This document shows positions 36,977 through 49,379 of a stretch of 64,000 bases of DNA, one piece after another (the stretch's first letter is position 1; each line of letters begins with the position of its first letter). Origin of the DNA: Dryococelus australis. Lineage: Eukaryota; Arthropoda; Insecta; Phasmatodea; Phasmatidae. Position numbers and translations under genes: made by a program. The notes below the pieces were generated by a model, which did no database searches, was not told where the DNA came from, and saw only the letters and a list, made by a program, of their open reading frames with translations. The stretch is from contig CM057002.1 in assembly GCA_029891345.1 (NCBI GenBank), positions 65,552,590 to 65,616,589 on the forward strand, read 5' to 3'.

Positions 36977-36999
36977 TTTACCAAATTTCCACTTAAATG

Positions 37000-37666
37000 C
37001 TCCTTTTTCATTTCTCCATGCCATGGAGACACCCCACCCCGCTTGGTGTCAAAAGACTTCAATATGAGTGAAGCTAAAGCTGCCTTGACACCAGCTGTGG
37101 ACACTGTGGATGAAACAGAAATAAACAAGTTTTCCATATTGAGAATCTATATGTCAAACAAAACCAGACCAGATATTTCCTATGCTGCTTAAAGGAACCA
37201 GTAACTCAACAGAACTGATTGGTTACTGCGACACCGAATTGCAGGTGACAGACAAGGAGAAGTACTACAGGCTATGTTATCTTCTACTGTGGGGGACCAA
37301 TCAGCTGGAGCACAAGAAAACAACCTGTCGTCACGCTCTCCACTACAGAAGCTGAGTACATTTCTGCAGCAGAGTGCACCGAAGAAATTATGTATTTGAA
37401 AACTGTCTTGGAAGAAATCTTGGGTCAGGACATAGTAACCAGGCTGTTCATCGAAAATCAGATACCATAAGTTTAGTAAAAAATGGGGTGTGATCAACCG
37501 TAGCTCAAAGCACATTGATGTCAGGTTCTACTATTTTCACGAAAAGGTTGTACAAGGTTTGCTAAAAGTGTTTTACTGCCCAAGCGATAAACAAAAGGCA
37601 TATATCCTTACAAAACCCTTATCTAATGTCAAATTTGGGGCTCTTGTGAAAGAAATCGTTTCATGA
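37000..37666 (+). pseudogene. Ty1/copia RNase H and pol C-terminus
   Basis: The sequence resumes the copia pol. VDTVDETEINKF is followed by SNKTRPDISYA, the usual RT-RNase H junction. Then come ELIGYCDTE (RNase H start), ISWSTRKQPVVTLSTTEAEY, SKHIDVRFYYFHEKV and FYCPSDKQKAYILTKPL, with a terminal stop at 37664. Two or more frame breaks and internal stops are present. Distance and order relative to the fragment ending at 34622 fit one element interrupted by a later insertion. Confidence 0.88.
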
Positions 37667-37700
37667 AGTTGCTTGAAACCATTTTTGAAAAATTGTGAGA

Positions 37701-37985
37701 ATCAAGGGGATGTGTTGAAAAAAACAGATTCTCATGGACTCCACGATTCTCAGTTTTATGTACTCAGAACTCTTTCCTAGGTTATGTTTACTGTGTGCTT
37801 TGTTTTTATATTAAATTGATCTTGATTCAAGTAGTAGTAAGGTATGTAAAACCAATATGGCGGGCAGGACTGTATAGTTTTCTTGCGTCTGTAAAAAGTG
37901 TGTGTGGAGTTCAGACAAGTAAAGTTGATGTTATACTGAAAATTACGTCTTAAGAAATTAAAAACCGTTCATCCAGACAACATTT
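37701..37985 (+). mobile_element. Copia polypurine tract and probable 3' LTR
   Basis: AATCAAGGGGA at about 37700-37710 is followed by TGTGTTGAAAA, matching the polypurine tract plus TGTTGA-type LTR start of copia elements, about 45 bp after the pol stop. The LTR end is placed near the 'gacaaca' at 37978-37985, which is approximate. The 5' LTR was not found, so the termini could not be compared. Confidence 0.5.
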
Positions 37986-38599
37986 CGACCTTGATAGTTA
38001 GTGCTTTCAAAAGTTGATCCTCCAAACACACAAGTAATCCTTTACCTCGCCCTCCCTCACTCACCTCGTAAAACTAACCAGCACCCTCTCCCTCCACATC
38101 TCACCCCCAATCATAAAAAAACGAAAAAGAATCGCAAAAACATTTTGAATTTCTAAAAAAAGTTTTAAAAACCTTTTAGATAAAATTAAAAGGGTGAAAA
38201 TACTATATATAAATAATTAAATACAAAAATTCGACACAATATTACTTAAGTATTACATTTAAGTTTTGATACTGCTGTGAAAAAGGTAAAGATAGCCACA
38301 GGTTCTATGGACACTAAAGGATTAATGCGGGCTAACATCATCATGAAAAGTTTGTTAGTAGACAAGAGAGGTTGGCTCATCGAGGAGGCGGTCTGACTGG
38401 GCATTGTCTGTGAGGAAGCAGAAGCCTCTTCTCACAAGCATTGCACTGCGAGTTTTCTTAACTGGGCCACTGTGAAATCTTCTTCAACTCGGACTTGTAG
38501 TCGCACAGCACATCCAGAAGTTTGGTCTTGCTCAATGAGTACACAAACCCCACTGTGTAACTCATCGCGGTATGGCAATTGTACGTGTAAAAAAAAAAC
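37986..38599. other. No recognised gene
   Basis: AT-rich with a pyrimidine-rich stretch at 38040-38105. Nothing assignable. Confidence 0.35.
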
Positions 38600-38890
38600 A
38601 AGAGCAATTAACAATAACAATGCCAAAAAATTCAATCTCACTCAGGTTTATTATCAATCGAATTACACCCTTTTTAAAATGATTTAAAACTGTGTTTCAC
38701 AAAAAAGTAAAAAATTATTGCACCTCATTTAAATTCATGATTCCATTTTAAAGGGAACAATGTTATTTTCATTTTACATCCGGTACACACAGTGCTATTC
38801 ATGAAGCTTTTTATAATAGATATTTTAAAAACTACTACATTTCTATGCTGAAAATAAGTTTCCATTTAAGAGGCGGCTAAACCACAGGGC
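38600..38890 (+). repeat. Unnamed ~300-bp dispersed repeat, copy 2
   Basis: Direct repeat of 34030-34362, without the A homopolymer expansion. The segment around 38765-38880 is nearly identical to its partner at 34262-34360. Confidence 0.8.
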
Positions 38891-41305
38891 CAATCTAACC
38901 AGCAACAAGCTCGTTAAAAAAAATAATGCAGCTTAATGAAACTATCAGGTACAATGTTTAATAAGCGTATTATAAGAACTAAACGCCTTTCAAACTTAAC
39001 ATTCATAATTATATTACCTCAATTGCTACAATTCCATTTTACCAAAGCTGACAAACCTTGATCAGACTCTCAACAAGTTTGATTACAATACAAATCACCA
39101 ATTCATAGAAACATAAAGACACACAGAAAAATTTGCTTAAGGCTAATGTTCACATCATGTCAAATGACTAACCTGATCCAAAATCAACATGCAATTACAG
39201 CCTCACTTGCACCTTGACTCAGTGTACAAACTACATAACCTTACCACAAATGTGTAATTAAGAAGCCAAAAAGTTATTAAACACTAAAATTTATTTGTGG
39301 TGCAACAAACTTTTGGGGTAAGCAGGTGCCTTAACACTGCATCACAACATGATTCCATTTTTTTAAATCTCTCATACAATTGATCGCCACTGACACTTAT
39401 TCCTTGTACAAGATACATAAAATAATTATTCCGGATAATTACCTTTCCTCATTCATATAGTGGCTAATAAATCCAGCACATTACTATAGTAATGCATACG
39501 TCGTAAGCAATAACGCCCCATTAGAGGACACCTGCGCTAAAATGAACATGTTAAAATTACAATTAAAAATTTACACTTAAATTCATACGACGGCACCCTG
39601 ACCAAACGTGCACCAAAGGTCATTAAAGTGCTCCATGCTAAAAGTTCTGGACTTTAAAAGACAATTAAAATAATATTTCCTACAGCAGTATGTGGAACAG
39701 CTGATCAGAGTAAACAGGTTGGGCCAGTCGATTAGGCCAACAAGTTACCAGCAGAACTTCAAACAAACTGAAATTCTTACAGTCCAACCCTAAATTAAAA
39801 ATATTAAGTACATTTACTGCACAAGCCATAACTTATTCCACAATGCAGAATCAAAGGCCGCTTTTCAACTAACTAAAGCTGCAATAATTCTATATAAAAA
39901 ACACACACAAGTTAATGCCCAATTTAAATTTCACCTTCCACACTCACTGCTCTTCACATTCCTATCATTAATTACAAAGATGCCACAAATTTCACCGTAA
40001 ACAGCAAAATAAAAGGATTACTATTATTTTAAGCTGCTCATAAAGCTGAAGTGATCAAGTGTACAGCACTATCATGTTGTGATGAGTATTCGCAGGCAGG
40101 AATCAGACAATGGAAATGCACACCTTCAGCACTTCCGCAGTCCTATCACATACAATTAATGTTTTTAACAAAGACGATACAAGATAAAGACTGGTATCTC
40201 AATGCTATTCTCGCATCCCTGCTTTGAATCCCCAATTTGCACCATCTGTTGATTTCGCAAAAGAGTTTTTGGAGCCGTTGGCAACTAGCACAATCGAGCG
40301 GCCATTTTAAAAACTGTGTCGTCATACCATTACTTGGCAGGCTTTTCAAATGTGGCGGGTTATTTCAATATACTAGGTTCTAAAAACTATTTCGCCATTT
40401 TCCTTGACGTTTTAAGTTGTGTTAAGCAAAAAAAGTACCTCATATATGTAGTACCTACTTTTATCTGAAATGATACACAATACAATACAATACCAAAAAT
40501 CATATTTGTTAGTATTTAGTGACTAATATGCAGGCTCCTAATTATCTTTCCAAGATTAGCATTTAATGTAATTTTTGCTATGCTCACAACATACTAATTT
40601 TGTTTGGAGGACTTTCACAGTTATGCTAATGATAAAAATTGCATATAGTGATATTTAACGGGGATAAATAATTATGGGTATAGAAACTGAAGTCGCTACA
40701 TGCAAACATTTGGATTTTTTGGTCTTCTATTTCAGAAACTACAATCATTTGAGAAAAAAATTACCACACATGCATAGTGCTTGAATGAATCGCATTTACA
40801 TAACTCAATGAAACACATCAAGAAATAGGGCTATAATCTAAGCGAAAGGTGTATGTGAACTACGAAAGAATGATTTAGTGAGAAATAGTAACATTGTAAA
40901 AAAAATTGTTACTCTCCCTACCCTTTAACATCACCATCTCATTTTAGAGATTTTGTGAATCCATGGAAAAAATGACCACAATTATTCCATTTTCATTCAC
41001 TTGAGAACTTGTATTTTTGTAACCTGGAATGGCATTTACAAAAAAAAGTTTATTAGGTGCAATTGTTTTGGAATAAAACAATACTAGCAAATCATGATTG
41101 TAAATTTTGTAACGAACGGAATGTAAACTTAATGTCCTCGCAATTTTGCTATGAAGGGAGATATTAGTTTACATTCTTCTTATGACTTCACCAATATGGT
41201 GTCTACGTCATTCAGTTTTTTCTATTGCCCTATTCCTTTCCTACGACAATCCAACGGGGCATCCACAGGAATGTGGGGGTTTTCAGGCGGGGACACTTTT
41301 CAGCA
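38891..41305. other. AT-rich DNA, nothing recognised
   Basis: No coding or repeat signal stands out over about 2.4 kb. Confidence 0.4.
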
Positions 41306-41470
41306 TTTATAAACTATGGTATCGTGAACTATAATAGAGCCCATTCGCTCTATTAAACTACCGAATACTACATATGGTATTGAGTAATACGATACAGCCC
41401 ATCCGCTCTATCGTATTACCTGATACCACATATGGTATTGTGTAAGTACACTTGAACCCATCTGCCAACA
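41306..41470. repeat. 58-bp tandem repeat with palindromic core
   Basis: Three decayed units at period 58 share AGCCCATYCGCTCTAT (41338, 41396, remnant near 41454) and CATATGGTATTG. The 'accatatgtggtat' type core is nearly self-complementary. Confidence 0.75.
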
Positions 41471-42488
41471 TGTACAATGCGACACCATATTTGTATCATA
41501 GTCAATATATTGCTATCTTACTGCATAAACTAACGTTTGATATTTGTAAATGAAAAAACACGTTTTTTGGTAAATCAGCCTCGCCTTGTTTATCACTGGT
41601 CGTGTGTGGATGAATCACTGTAATGGGGGCATATTTCACTTGAAAAGGATTATTTCCACACACATTCACATTTCCCAATTTTTTTTATTGCTATTTCTGC
41701 TTCACTTTATTGAATACCATTTAAACATACTAGGCCTACCATACCCTATCCTAACAGGGCCAACCTACAACAACGTATTTCTACATGTGACTACAAACAT
41801 CAAACACATCCAATAATTAATTACAAATGGTAAAGACTAGGTACCTGCTACAGAATCCTGACCTAACATTACCTAACTACAACACTCGTTATTACACCAG
41901 AAACACACATCAAAACAATTAACTTTTACCAAACATATCCATTTTCTGCAAAGATGAAATACCATGCTCATTTTCATTATCCGACGTGGAACATATTGTT
42001 TGCGTAATGGTACATGTGTATATAATTTTCATTCGAAAACACCATGATGCACCACATATTTATATTTTAGCTCCGTATTAAATCTCGCTCTTCTAAATAA
42101 CACCATATATATACTCTTATCACACACTTATTTCAACAAACACTTCTAACAGTATTATTTCCTATAAAACAGGCAATAAATCACTCCTAAATCTGACACA
42201 TCCGAATCGCCAAATTGCTGCAGTTAAACTAAACCCACTTGCTACATTTTCTAACGTTTATTTTATTCCGCATTTTATACAGTCATGCCACTCTCAAAAC
42301 TTAACTCCTAAGTTGTTGCATTTTAATTGCTTCACTTGTTTAATCTATTACCAACATAATCAATCAGACGTTCAACGTCCTGACGTGGCCAACTTCGTCA
42401 CACTTATAAACAAACGTTTGGTATCACAATCTTTTATACACCCGGCAGAGTCTTTGTCAATAACAGTGTGTTAATAATACATCACCTT
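41471..42488. other. AT-rich DNA, nothing recognised
   Basis: No assignable feature. Confidence 0.4.
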
Positions 42489-45400
42489 CATACTTGTCAA
42501 CTTGTATGATTTGCCCGTAAAATGTACGGAAGTGGGGTCTTTTACGAGTGTATGGCAGTGTGACATTTTTTATGGTTTTCAAAGTAATCTGTTAAACGAA
42601 AGTGATTTTTTTTATCATGTACGAGTTTGCATATCCACCTTCAAACCATGTGCAGTACTTAAACATAAATTCACTAGTCCACAAAATAATAACTTTTGTT
42701 CTTAATCGCCATTAAAATTATTATATTTTTGCGTGTTGTATTTCATGCCGCCATACACAGACTGTGTTTGTTTTTCACGAGTCTAGCGGTACGACCAGCG
42801 AAGATACATGAACGAACAGTCGGGTCCCTTCGGTCTTGTGGTTTGGCTTTGTTGTTCCCATGATGCAGTTAGTTAAAATGGAGAGCGTGTTGTGGTTTGT
42901 TTCATCGTCGGCATCTATTGAAGTCTTCAAGCGACAATAACAAAAAGTGTACTCGGTTCCGTGTGTGTGTTAGTTTTGTTTTTTAATGGTACATGAGATT
43001 GTAATACCGAAATGAGTTGTGCAGGAAAAAAACAGTACTGGAAGTCTTTTCGAGAAGATTATACCAAAGAATTTCCGTTCATTATTAAGTCTGAAAGGGG
43101 CAATAAGTTTGCATTCTGTAGCATTTGCAGATGTGACTTAAATATTTCCCATGGCGGTAAAAATGAGTATCAAACCACATGAAGTCCAGCAAACATACCA
43201 CCTATGCAAAAAATGTTGAAGCTACCCATAAAATAAACAGTTTTTCTGTCTGTGCCGAGTCAGGAGTTGATAACGTTATTAAAGCAGAGTGTTTGTTCAC
43301 ATCGTTCTTGATTGAGCACAACATTCCGCTTAGTGTATCTGATCATGCAGCACCACTGTTTCCTGATTCGGAAATATTTAAAAAATATGCTTGTGGAAGA
43401 ACAAAGACTACAGCAGCCGTGGCAGAAATGGCTCGGCAAGGAGAGAAGACATTATTCTACATTTACAGAGTGGGCCATATTCCGTGGCAATAGATGGAAC
43501 AAATGATGATGATTCAAAAATATATCCTATTGTGGTAATGTATTTTGACAAAGATGTACAAAATATTGTGACAACTGTTCTCTCGCTACCAGAATTACAG
43601 AATGATGCAACTGGTAGAAATATTAGAAATCTACTCGTCAGTGAATTGGAATCATTGAACGTTCCTCTAAGTCATATGATAGGATTTTCTTCAGACAACG
43701 TGGCAGTTATGACTGGCAATAAAAATGACACAGTGACTGTTTTGATAGAGAAACAGAAAGGACTCGTCGCTGTGGGTTGTGTATGTCATTTAATTAATTT
43801 GGCAGCAGAAAGAGGCACTGCCTGCCTGCCAGTTAAAATTGACGAACTATTAATAGATATTTTACTACCGGGAAAAGAGTTCGAAATGCAAAGATCACCT
43901 GAAAAAATTTCAAGCTCTACATGGCGAAGAAACAAAGAAAATTCTAAAACATGTGTGTACCAGATGGTTGTCCGTTGGCAAATGTTTGAAGAGGCTTGTT
44001 GAAGAATGGAACCCCTTGATAAGTATTTTGAAAGACCAACTGAGTTTGCAGAAACCACATTCTTCAAGCCTGTCTTCTTATATGATTCCAAAAAAACTTG
44101 ATGTCGAACCAAGTTGCAGCTTGGAACTCAAAAAGAATATTCAGAAAATGAGTAGTAAACCAGAACAGTGTACCACTGAAAAGATAAGAGGTGTCTCAAT
44201 TAAAATAAAGTCAGCTGATGATAGCGAGTCCTCTTCAGCTGGATCTGGTAAAAAATTGTTTTTGAATTCTGAGAGTACAAAGGTGTCAAAGCCTGCAATA
44301 TGTGCAATGCACACTGCAACTCGTGAAGAAATACTATTCATGACTTTGTCATCTCCTGTCAATAAGGCCTTCTGTTTACTTTTACTTAGTGTCATTCCAT
44401 TATTTGATAAGTTTAATACCATTTTGCAGTCATCTTCTCCACTATTTCATATATTGGATAAAATGTTCAAGGAATTGATGTTAAGATTTGTTCAACCAAG
44501 TACTATGAAAAGTGGTGCATTGCTTGAAATCAGGTATCATTCTGTTGAAAATCAGCAACTGGACACAGATTTGTTGATTGGCATCGCAACCTCACAGATT
44601 GTTAATTCACTGAAAGAAACTGATAAGAAGGTATTTTACTCATTAGTGAGGAAGTACTTTGTAACCTCATGTGATTACATAATTCATAAATTTCCATTTA
44701 AAAAATGAGGCTTTAAAGAAAGCTAGTGTTGCAGAACTTGAAAATATTGAAAGTTCGAGTTTTAGTGATGTCAGTTTCTTTGTGAAAAGGTTCCCATTTA
44801 TTTTACTTGTGCGTGAGAATGAAACTAAAGATCAGGCCTTAGATGAGCTTTAGAGCCAGTTTTCTGTACTTCAGGTTGAAGATATAATTTCTATTGTCAA
44901 GACAGAAGAATCAATCGTTCACAAGTGGGTGAAAGTATCTCATATTTTAGATTCTTGTGGGAAACCAAAATTTGACAGGGTGTTCTGCGTCATACAGTCC
45001 ATTTTAACTCTCCCTCATAGCAATGCTGAATGTGAGAGAGTTTTCAGCCTTGTAAAGAAGAACCGAACTCAGTTCCGCTCCCAATTGTGAACTAAAGTTC
45101 TTGAGAAAGCATGTCTCTTGTTAAATGCAAGCCATCAGGGGGAAAGTGCTATGAGCAAAATTTGAGTGACAAATTTTTGAAGCGAGCAAAGCATGCCACT
45201 GCACAAGCTCTCAAGAAGAATTAAATAAATTCAATTGTTTTAAATAAAAGCTGCAACTGTTTCTTATAGTGTATGTACATAATTTTTAGTGATAAGAGTT
45301 TTAAGTGTGAACAGACCTAAATGTTTCAGTTTTTAAGTGTGAACAGATGTCTTTCAGAGAGCTGAATTATGAAATTTTGAGGTATGAGGAGAAAATTGAT

Positions 45401-45607
45401 TCTTTTTCCAATGTGCGTGTTTTGATATTTTACTGTAAACTAATTTTTAAACCTTATTTCATATCTTGATGATTTTTTTTAAGGAATCTAAAATGTAGGA
45501 AATCTCCGATTTCTTATAAAAATTAGAATTGCAGCGTGTAATTTATGGTAAAATTTGTATTTTGAAAATATTTTACTGATTTCCATTTTGAAAAGTTGGC
45601 AAGTATG
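42489..45607 (+). mobile_element. hAT-superfamily transposon relic, near full length
   Basis: The ends CATACTTGTCAACTT (42489-42503) and, inverted, CATACTTGCCAACTT (45593-45607) agree at 14 of 15 positions and enclose a hAT transposase pseudogene. No clear 8-bp target duplication was seen. The termini differ from the CAGGG-type ends of many hATs. The 520 bp before the ATG would be the 5' untranslated region. Confidence 0.65.
43012..45224 (+). pseudogene. hAT transposase pseudogene
   Basis: An ATG at 43012 opens a 56-codon frame with a zinc-finger-like FCSIC (residues 35-39) and a His at 47, ended by TGA at 43180. The expected downstream His lies in the next frame (SSKHTTYA). The catalytic core follows: SVAIDGTNDDDSKIYPIV carries the first Asp, GFSSDNVAVMTG the second, and VGCVCHLINLAAERG is the conserved C..H motif. 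After a frameshift near 43870 a 251-codon frame continues to 44708. After a TGA come VKRFPFILLV and, near 45000-45085, the C-terminal dimerisation domain (LPHSNAECERVFSLVKKN). The arrangement covers the whole protein, broken by at least four stops or frameshifts. Confidence 0.88.
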
Positions 45608-48120
45608 CAACTGTGAAGTTTCTAGAGCACACTAGTCAAACGGTGCAGTACAGCTAAAGACAAATAGCACATCACATCACCTGCAATAGCTCAAAAACAC
45701 GTAATTTATTAGCACAGCAGTATTAACAATGCATGTATACTGATAAAATAAAATGCAAAACAAGATTTTCTTATACCTGCAAATAAATAAAAACTTGATT
45801 CCAAAACTAAAACTATAGTCGCCCATAACACATTATAAATACACATACCTACTTATTTTTTTCATTCTGGGAAAACTGCTAAATGACGTTAAGAACCATT
45901 TTTGACAATCACAGCGACTACTAGCCTGTGGCTAGGTCAACACATTCAAATATCTTTAGTAAAATGTAGTCATCGAAAATACATTCAACACTTCAATAAA
46001 ATTATGACAATGTGTAACTGATCGCTTTCTACCAATATTTGACCTGATTTAAGTTTGGTACGTACATATACTCTGACACAAGTTTCAATTTGTTAATGAA
46101 ATAAAGCCAATTATATTTGCTGAAAAACTATGCATTTCGGATTCAAAGAATATCTGGATCCTGAGTACTTCTGGTAGTGCACGTAACTGCCTCAGAGTAT
46201 GACAACATGAGAGTGAGAGAAAACAGTCTGGAAATCTCCATAAAAAGCACTGTCAGGAGAATCCAATAAACATAAAAAGCACTGTCAGGAGAATCCAATA
46301 AACATAACATTTCCTGGATGTAGGTTACCAATATGGATACTGTAACTCTATGACCTAATATGTAACTATCATTCAATATATAAAGAAACAATAATTATAT
46401 ATCATACTCCAAATACCCCTGTATTTGCAGTTCGGCTTAACCGTAGAACAAAAACATCCTTAATGTATGAAGAAGCCAAAGTGCACGTTTCATATTTATC
46501 ATCAATTTCTCTCATAAAAAAATATTCCGTACTCCAAATGCAAGTACATTTAATATAACCTCATGAAGGGTCAACAAAATATATTGAATGATTGGACGCA
46601 ATTTTTTTTTAAGCTTACTAAACAAAAACATTTGAACTGTAAACTACAAAGGATTTCTTCTATCGGAAGGCTGTTAGTTCAGCTAAGGGGAAAAAACATA
46701 AAAAAATTTTGAAAATACATACTTCTGGAGAGGAAATTGTACAAAGGATATTTATTAACAATGAAAATCATTTTTGAAATGTTATTTATTTACTTTAAAC
46801 ACAATACAACAACATGAGAAAAAGGCACAACAAGAGTTACTATTCAACACAACTGATGGTACTGCATGATAATTCAATTTTTTCTTCTCCCTCGTGATGA
46901 AATCTGAAGGGAAGAAATGATTACCACACACACATTTGTTGGCATGGATCGGTGCTTCTTCAATTTTAGTCAGGGGTACAACATCAGGCGATAATTTTGC
47001 AATGGCCCCAATCTATTACAACCGTCTGTAAAAGACAAATGAAATTATCTTTGACATGCTTAATAAACTACATGAGACGTACAGGTAAAATTCTAGAATA
47101 AGGGCTATATTGAAGAAAAAAAATTAGGCAAGTGGTATAATTACACAGAACACGAATTTACTAGGGGCATCAAGATGTGACAACCAAAAAAAAAAAAAAG
47201 TTGGGAGGGCTATGAAGATCCGGGAAAATGTGGGATAAAAAAAATTGAAAAATATGTACACAATTGTAATATTTATTCACAAAAATATTCCATTGCAAAA
47301 AGACCTAACCAAACAATACCGAAATTGACAATATTAACAATTATGCTACAAATACGATAGCGAGGAGGGTTATGAAGATCATGGAAATTGCAGGGTAAAC
47401 AAATAAATAATATGCAAGTTTTCATGATGATATTGCACCCTGTAATTTCCCTCCAATTCACAGTCTTCCCCACTATTATATTTGTAATTTGTATTGGTAA
47501 TATTGCCAATTCAGGTACAATATTACAATTATATCACACACAGCATGACAACACGTTAAATTGCAAAAAAAAACATTAATTTTCAGTACAAATGGGCTAC
47601 ACTTGAAATTCACTTCTGGGGAAACTCCAAGCTTCGCTGATGCACGATGCTTTCTACTTACAAAAAACAGCCGGCATGCCTTGAATCACTGTTTTGTTGG
47701 GGATTTACTCCCATTCTAGTGCTGGGACTCTGGCTCATTGCTTAATATTTGGCTGCACTTGTACTACCTGTCTGATAAGTAATTACTGGTGGCAGTTGGG
47801 GAACTACAATGTTGATATGATACAGTCTGCACCACTACACAAGGGCACTGTTGTATCTCTTTAGAGAACTCTTGATTTTAGACACTGAGATAACATCCGT
47901 AATATAGATTATGTCACTAGATGCTGGATGGTTTCAACTCTGCTTTAATTGCCATCTTACTCTCTCTCTCTCTGCTGCCTCAGTGCAGCCAACTACTACA
48001 CCTCATTTTTTTTTTTTTTACATGATTTAAATTATATAGTTATTATTACCAATCATAACTTTTCTATGAGCTTGCTTAGCCTATTACATGTTACAGCACT
48101 CCTTTACAATAACTCTGGTT
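45608..48120. other. AT-rich DNA with small tandem duplications
   Basis: A 32-bp duplication (CATAAAAAGCACTGTCAGGA) lies at 46243-46306. Two related segments (GGAGGGYTATGAAGATC) occur at about 47205 and 47364. No gene is recognised. Confidence 0.45.
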
Positions 48121-49375
48121 AGCCTTAACCTAGGTTTCATAATCCCTGAGGTCTACTACATAGTCTCCCGCTACGTGTGACGAGAGCAGTCTCTGCTGGG
48201 TCCATGCTAGCCTGGTTGATCCCTCAAATACTGAGGTCTACTACATAGTCTCCCGCTATGTGTGACGAGAGCAGTCTCTGCTGGGTCCATGCAAGCCTGG
48301 TTGGACATCTTCAACTTCTGCTTTTCCAACTCAGCCTGCTTTTGTGCATGTCTAAACACTTCATCCCTTGAACTCCTCACCGGTTGCCACCCACCTGTAC
48401 TGCTCTTGTTCTCTCTGTCATCTGTGAACCAGATTTTCTCCTTAAAATTGTATTCCCTACTACCCCTATGCAATTGTACTCTGTTACAATGTATGAACTT
48501 GCCTTCCTCAGTCAATATCCTGTAAGATCATGGTCACCGAGGGTCCACTCCTACTACCTTCCCTCCCGTCATTCCGCAACCCCTTTGTTTTTTTTTTGTA
48601 TATTACATTCTCCCCTGACCTGAATGGCTTTAAGTATCTTTTCCCCCTATTATAGTAGGTTTGTAGTTTGATTTGTCTCGCTTCTAGTCTAGTTCTGTTG
48701 GTTCACCAATCTTTTCTGTTGTGTTTTGTGCTGAATGTCAGCATACTTCTTGGTTTCCTGCCAAACATTATTTCAGCTTGAGATTTCCAGTTATTTTCTA
48801 ATGGTGTGTTCTTTAGCTCTAACATTGCTAATTCTAAGTCTTTTTTTCTCTGTCAATACCTTTTTCAAAAATTTCTTTACTGTTTGGATCTGACACTCAA
48901 CTAAGCCATTTGATTGAGGATACAGAGGGCTTTATGTGACATGACTAACATTCCAGTCTTTAGTAAATTGCCGGAACTTCACATTTACGAACTGTGGCCC
49001 ATTGTTGCTGCATAAGGTTTCTGGAATTCCATACTGCGAAAAAAATGATTTTAACTTAACTACTTCTTCACTGCTCATATTTTTCAATTCCTCAAACTCA
49101 ACAAATTGGTAAAATAATCTGCTACCAGAATATAGTTCTTATTATACAATTTAAAAATGTCTGTACCTAAAACTACCTATGGCCCCTCTGGCACTGTTCT
49201 CATGTACATTGGTTCTGCTACATCACGGTTTTGATACTTAACACATGTTTGACAATTTGCCACTAAATTTTCTATTTGCATGTTCATTTGTGGCCAGTAC
49301 ATATGCTGCCTTGCTCTGTGTTTACATTTTGACATCCCTAAATGGTTATAGTGAACTTTGTTCAACATATTGTCA
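48120..49375 (-). pseudogene. Ty3/gypsy integrase and pol C-terminus (family A)
   Basis: On the minus strand from 49368, VHYNHLGMSKCKHRARQHM then VANCQTC form the HHCC zinc-binding domain of a gypsy integrase. The core follows: GTDIFKLYNKNYILVADYF (first Asp), CSNNGPQFVNVKFRQF where the second catalytic Asp reads Asn, and PLYPQSNGLVECQIQTVKKF with the Glu. Frames shift several times between 49170 and 48880. The tail (48515-48207) ends in VTHSGRLCSRPQYLRD, typical of the basic C-terminus of such polyproteins. RT, RNase H and gag are missing: the element is cut just before the integrase, where a different gypsy fragment starts in the opposite direction. Confidence 0.83.
48146..48303 (-). repeat. 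Tandem duplication of the gypsy pol C-terminus (period 85)
   Basis: A 73-bp segment (48146-48218) recurs at 48231-48303 with two differences. Both copies encode the MDPAETALVT.SGRLCSRP tail, so the end of the polyprotein was duplicated in this copy. Confidence 0.9.
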
Positions 49376-49379
49376 CATT

